Below are positions 5,295-5,332 of a stretch of DNA of 5,332 nucleotides, piece after piece. How positions within the stretch are numbered: the first letter of the stretch is position 1; every line of letters begins with the position of its first letter. The notes below the pieces were generated by a model. That model saw only the letters and a program-made list of their open reading frames with translations, made no database searches and was not told where the DNA came from. The stretch comes from an uncultured Angelakisella sp. (GTDB taxonomy: Bacteria; Bacillota; Clostridia; Oscillospirales; Ruminococcaceae), in the NCBI GenBank assembly GCA_947564495.1, contig CANOCD010000108.1:1-5332 (forward strand), written 5' to 3'. The position numbers were made by a program, and so were the translations under genes.

Positions 5295-5332
5295 TGATTT
5301 TGGGTTATGAAGAGATAAATCTAGCTGGGATC

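Overview
The window looks like chromosomal DNA from a G+C-rich Gram-positive anaerobe. A gut Oscillospiraceae-type Clostridia (Flavonifractor/Pseudoflavonifractor-like) is my best guess. The reasons are the style of the phosphoglycerate kinase, strong AAAGGAGG ribosome-binding sites, high G+C in wobble positions, and a G+C-rich hairpin-laden intergenic element of a kind I associate with that family. The assignment is from memory, not a search. Every gene I can support is on the minus strand, so transcription runs from high to low coordinates.

Layout in transcription order: (1) 5276-4065, a complete and intact phosphoglycerate kinase gene (pgk). (2) 4064-3446, about 620 bases without a credible gene. 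It holds seven adjacent short perfect hairpins (3582-3707), a nested inverted repeat (3800-3833), a strong stem-loop (3841-3869) and a weaker A+T-rich one (3956-3971). (3) 3445-1, five tandem genes, here called A to E, coding for related multi-pass membrane proteins: A 3445-2783, B 2702-2139, C 2117-1569, D 1546-641, and E 609 to beyond the window edge. E starts with GTG and its usual-frame protein is not obvious unless GTG is allowed.

The five proteins share a hydrophobic N-terminus followed by a signature of the form RMAxHAGxPxPWLAFxP, several more hydrophobic segments, and usually DYxP before the last one. A to D then carry a VPxSVxG...PxYDxxHxW motif and a hydrophilic proline-rich tail. 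The tail is the most variable part: short and basic in B and C, Gly/Pro-rich in A, and over 100 residues of Pro/Gln/Gly/Tyr with 14-residue repeats in D. Shared nucleotide blocks (77 bp in A and D; 19 bp across the B-C and C-D junctions) indicate local tandem duplication. Intergenic gaps of 21, 22 and 31 bp suggest that B to E are co-transcribed, probably with A.

I cannot assign a function to the family. The cluster is the main item of interest, followed by the hairpin array that separates it from the housekeeping pgk gene.
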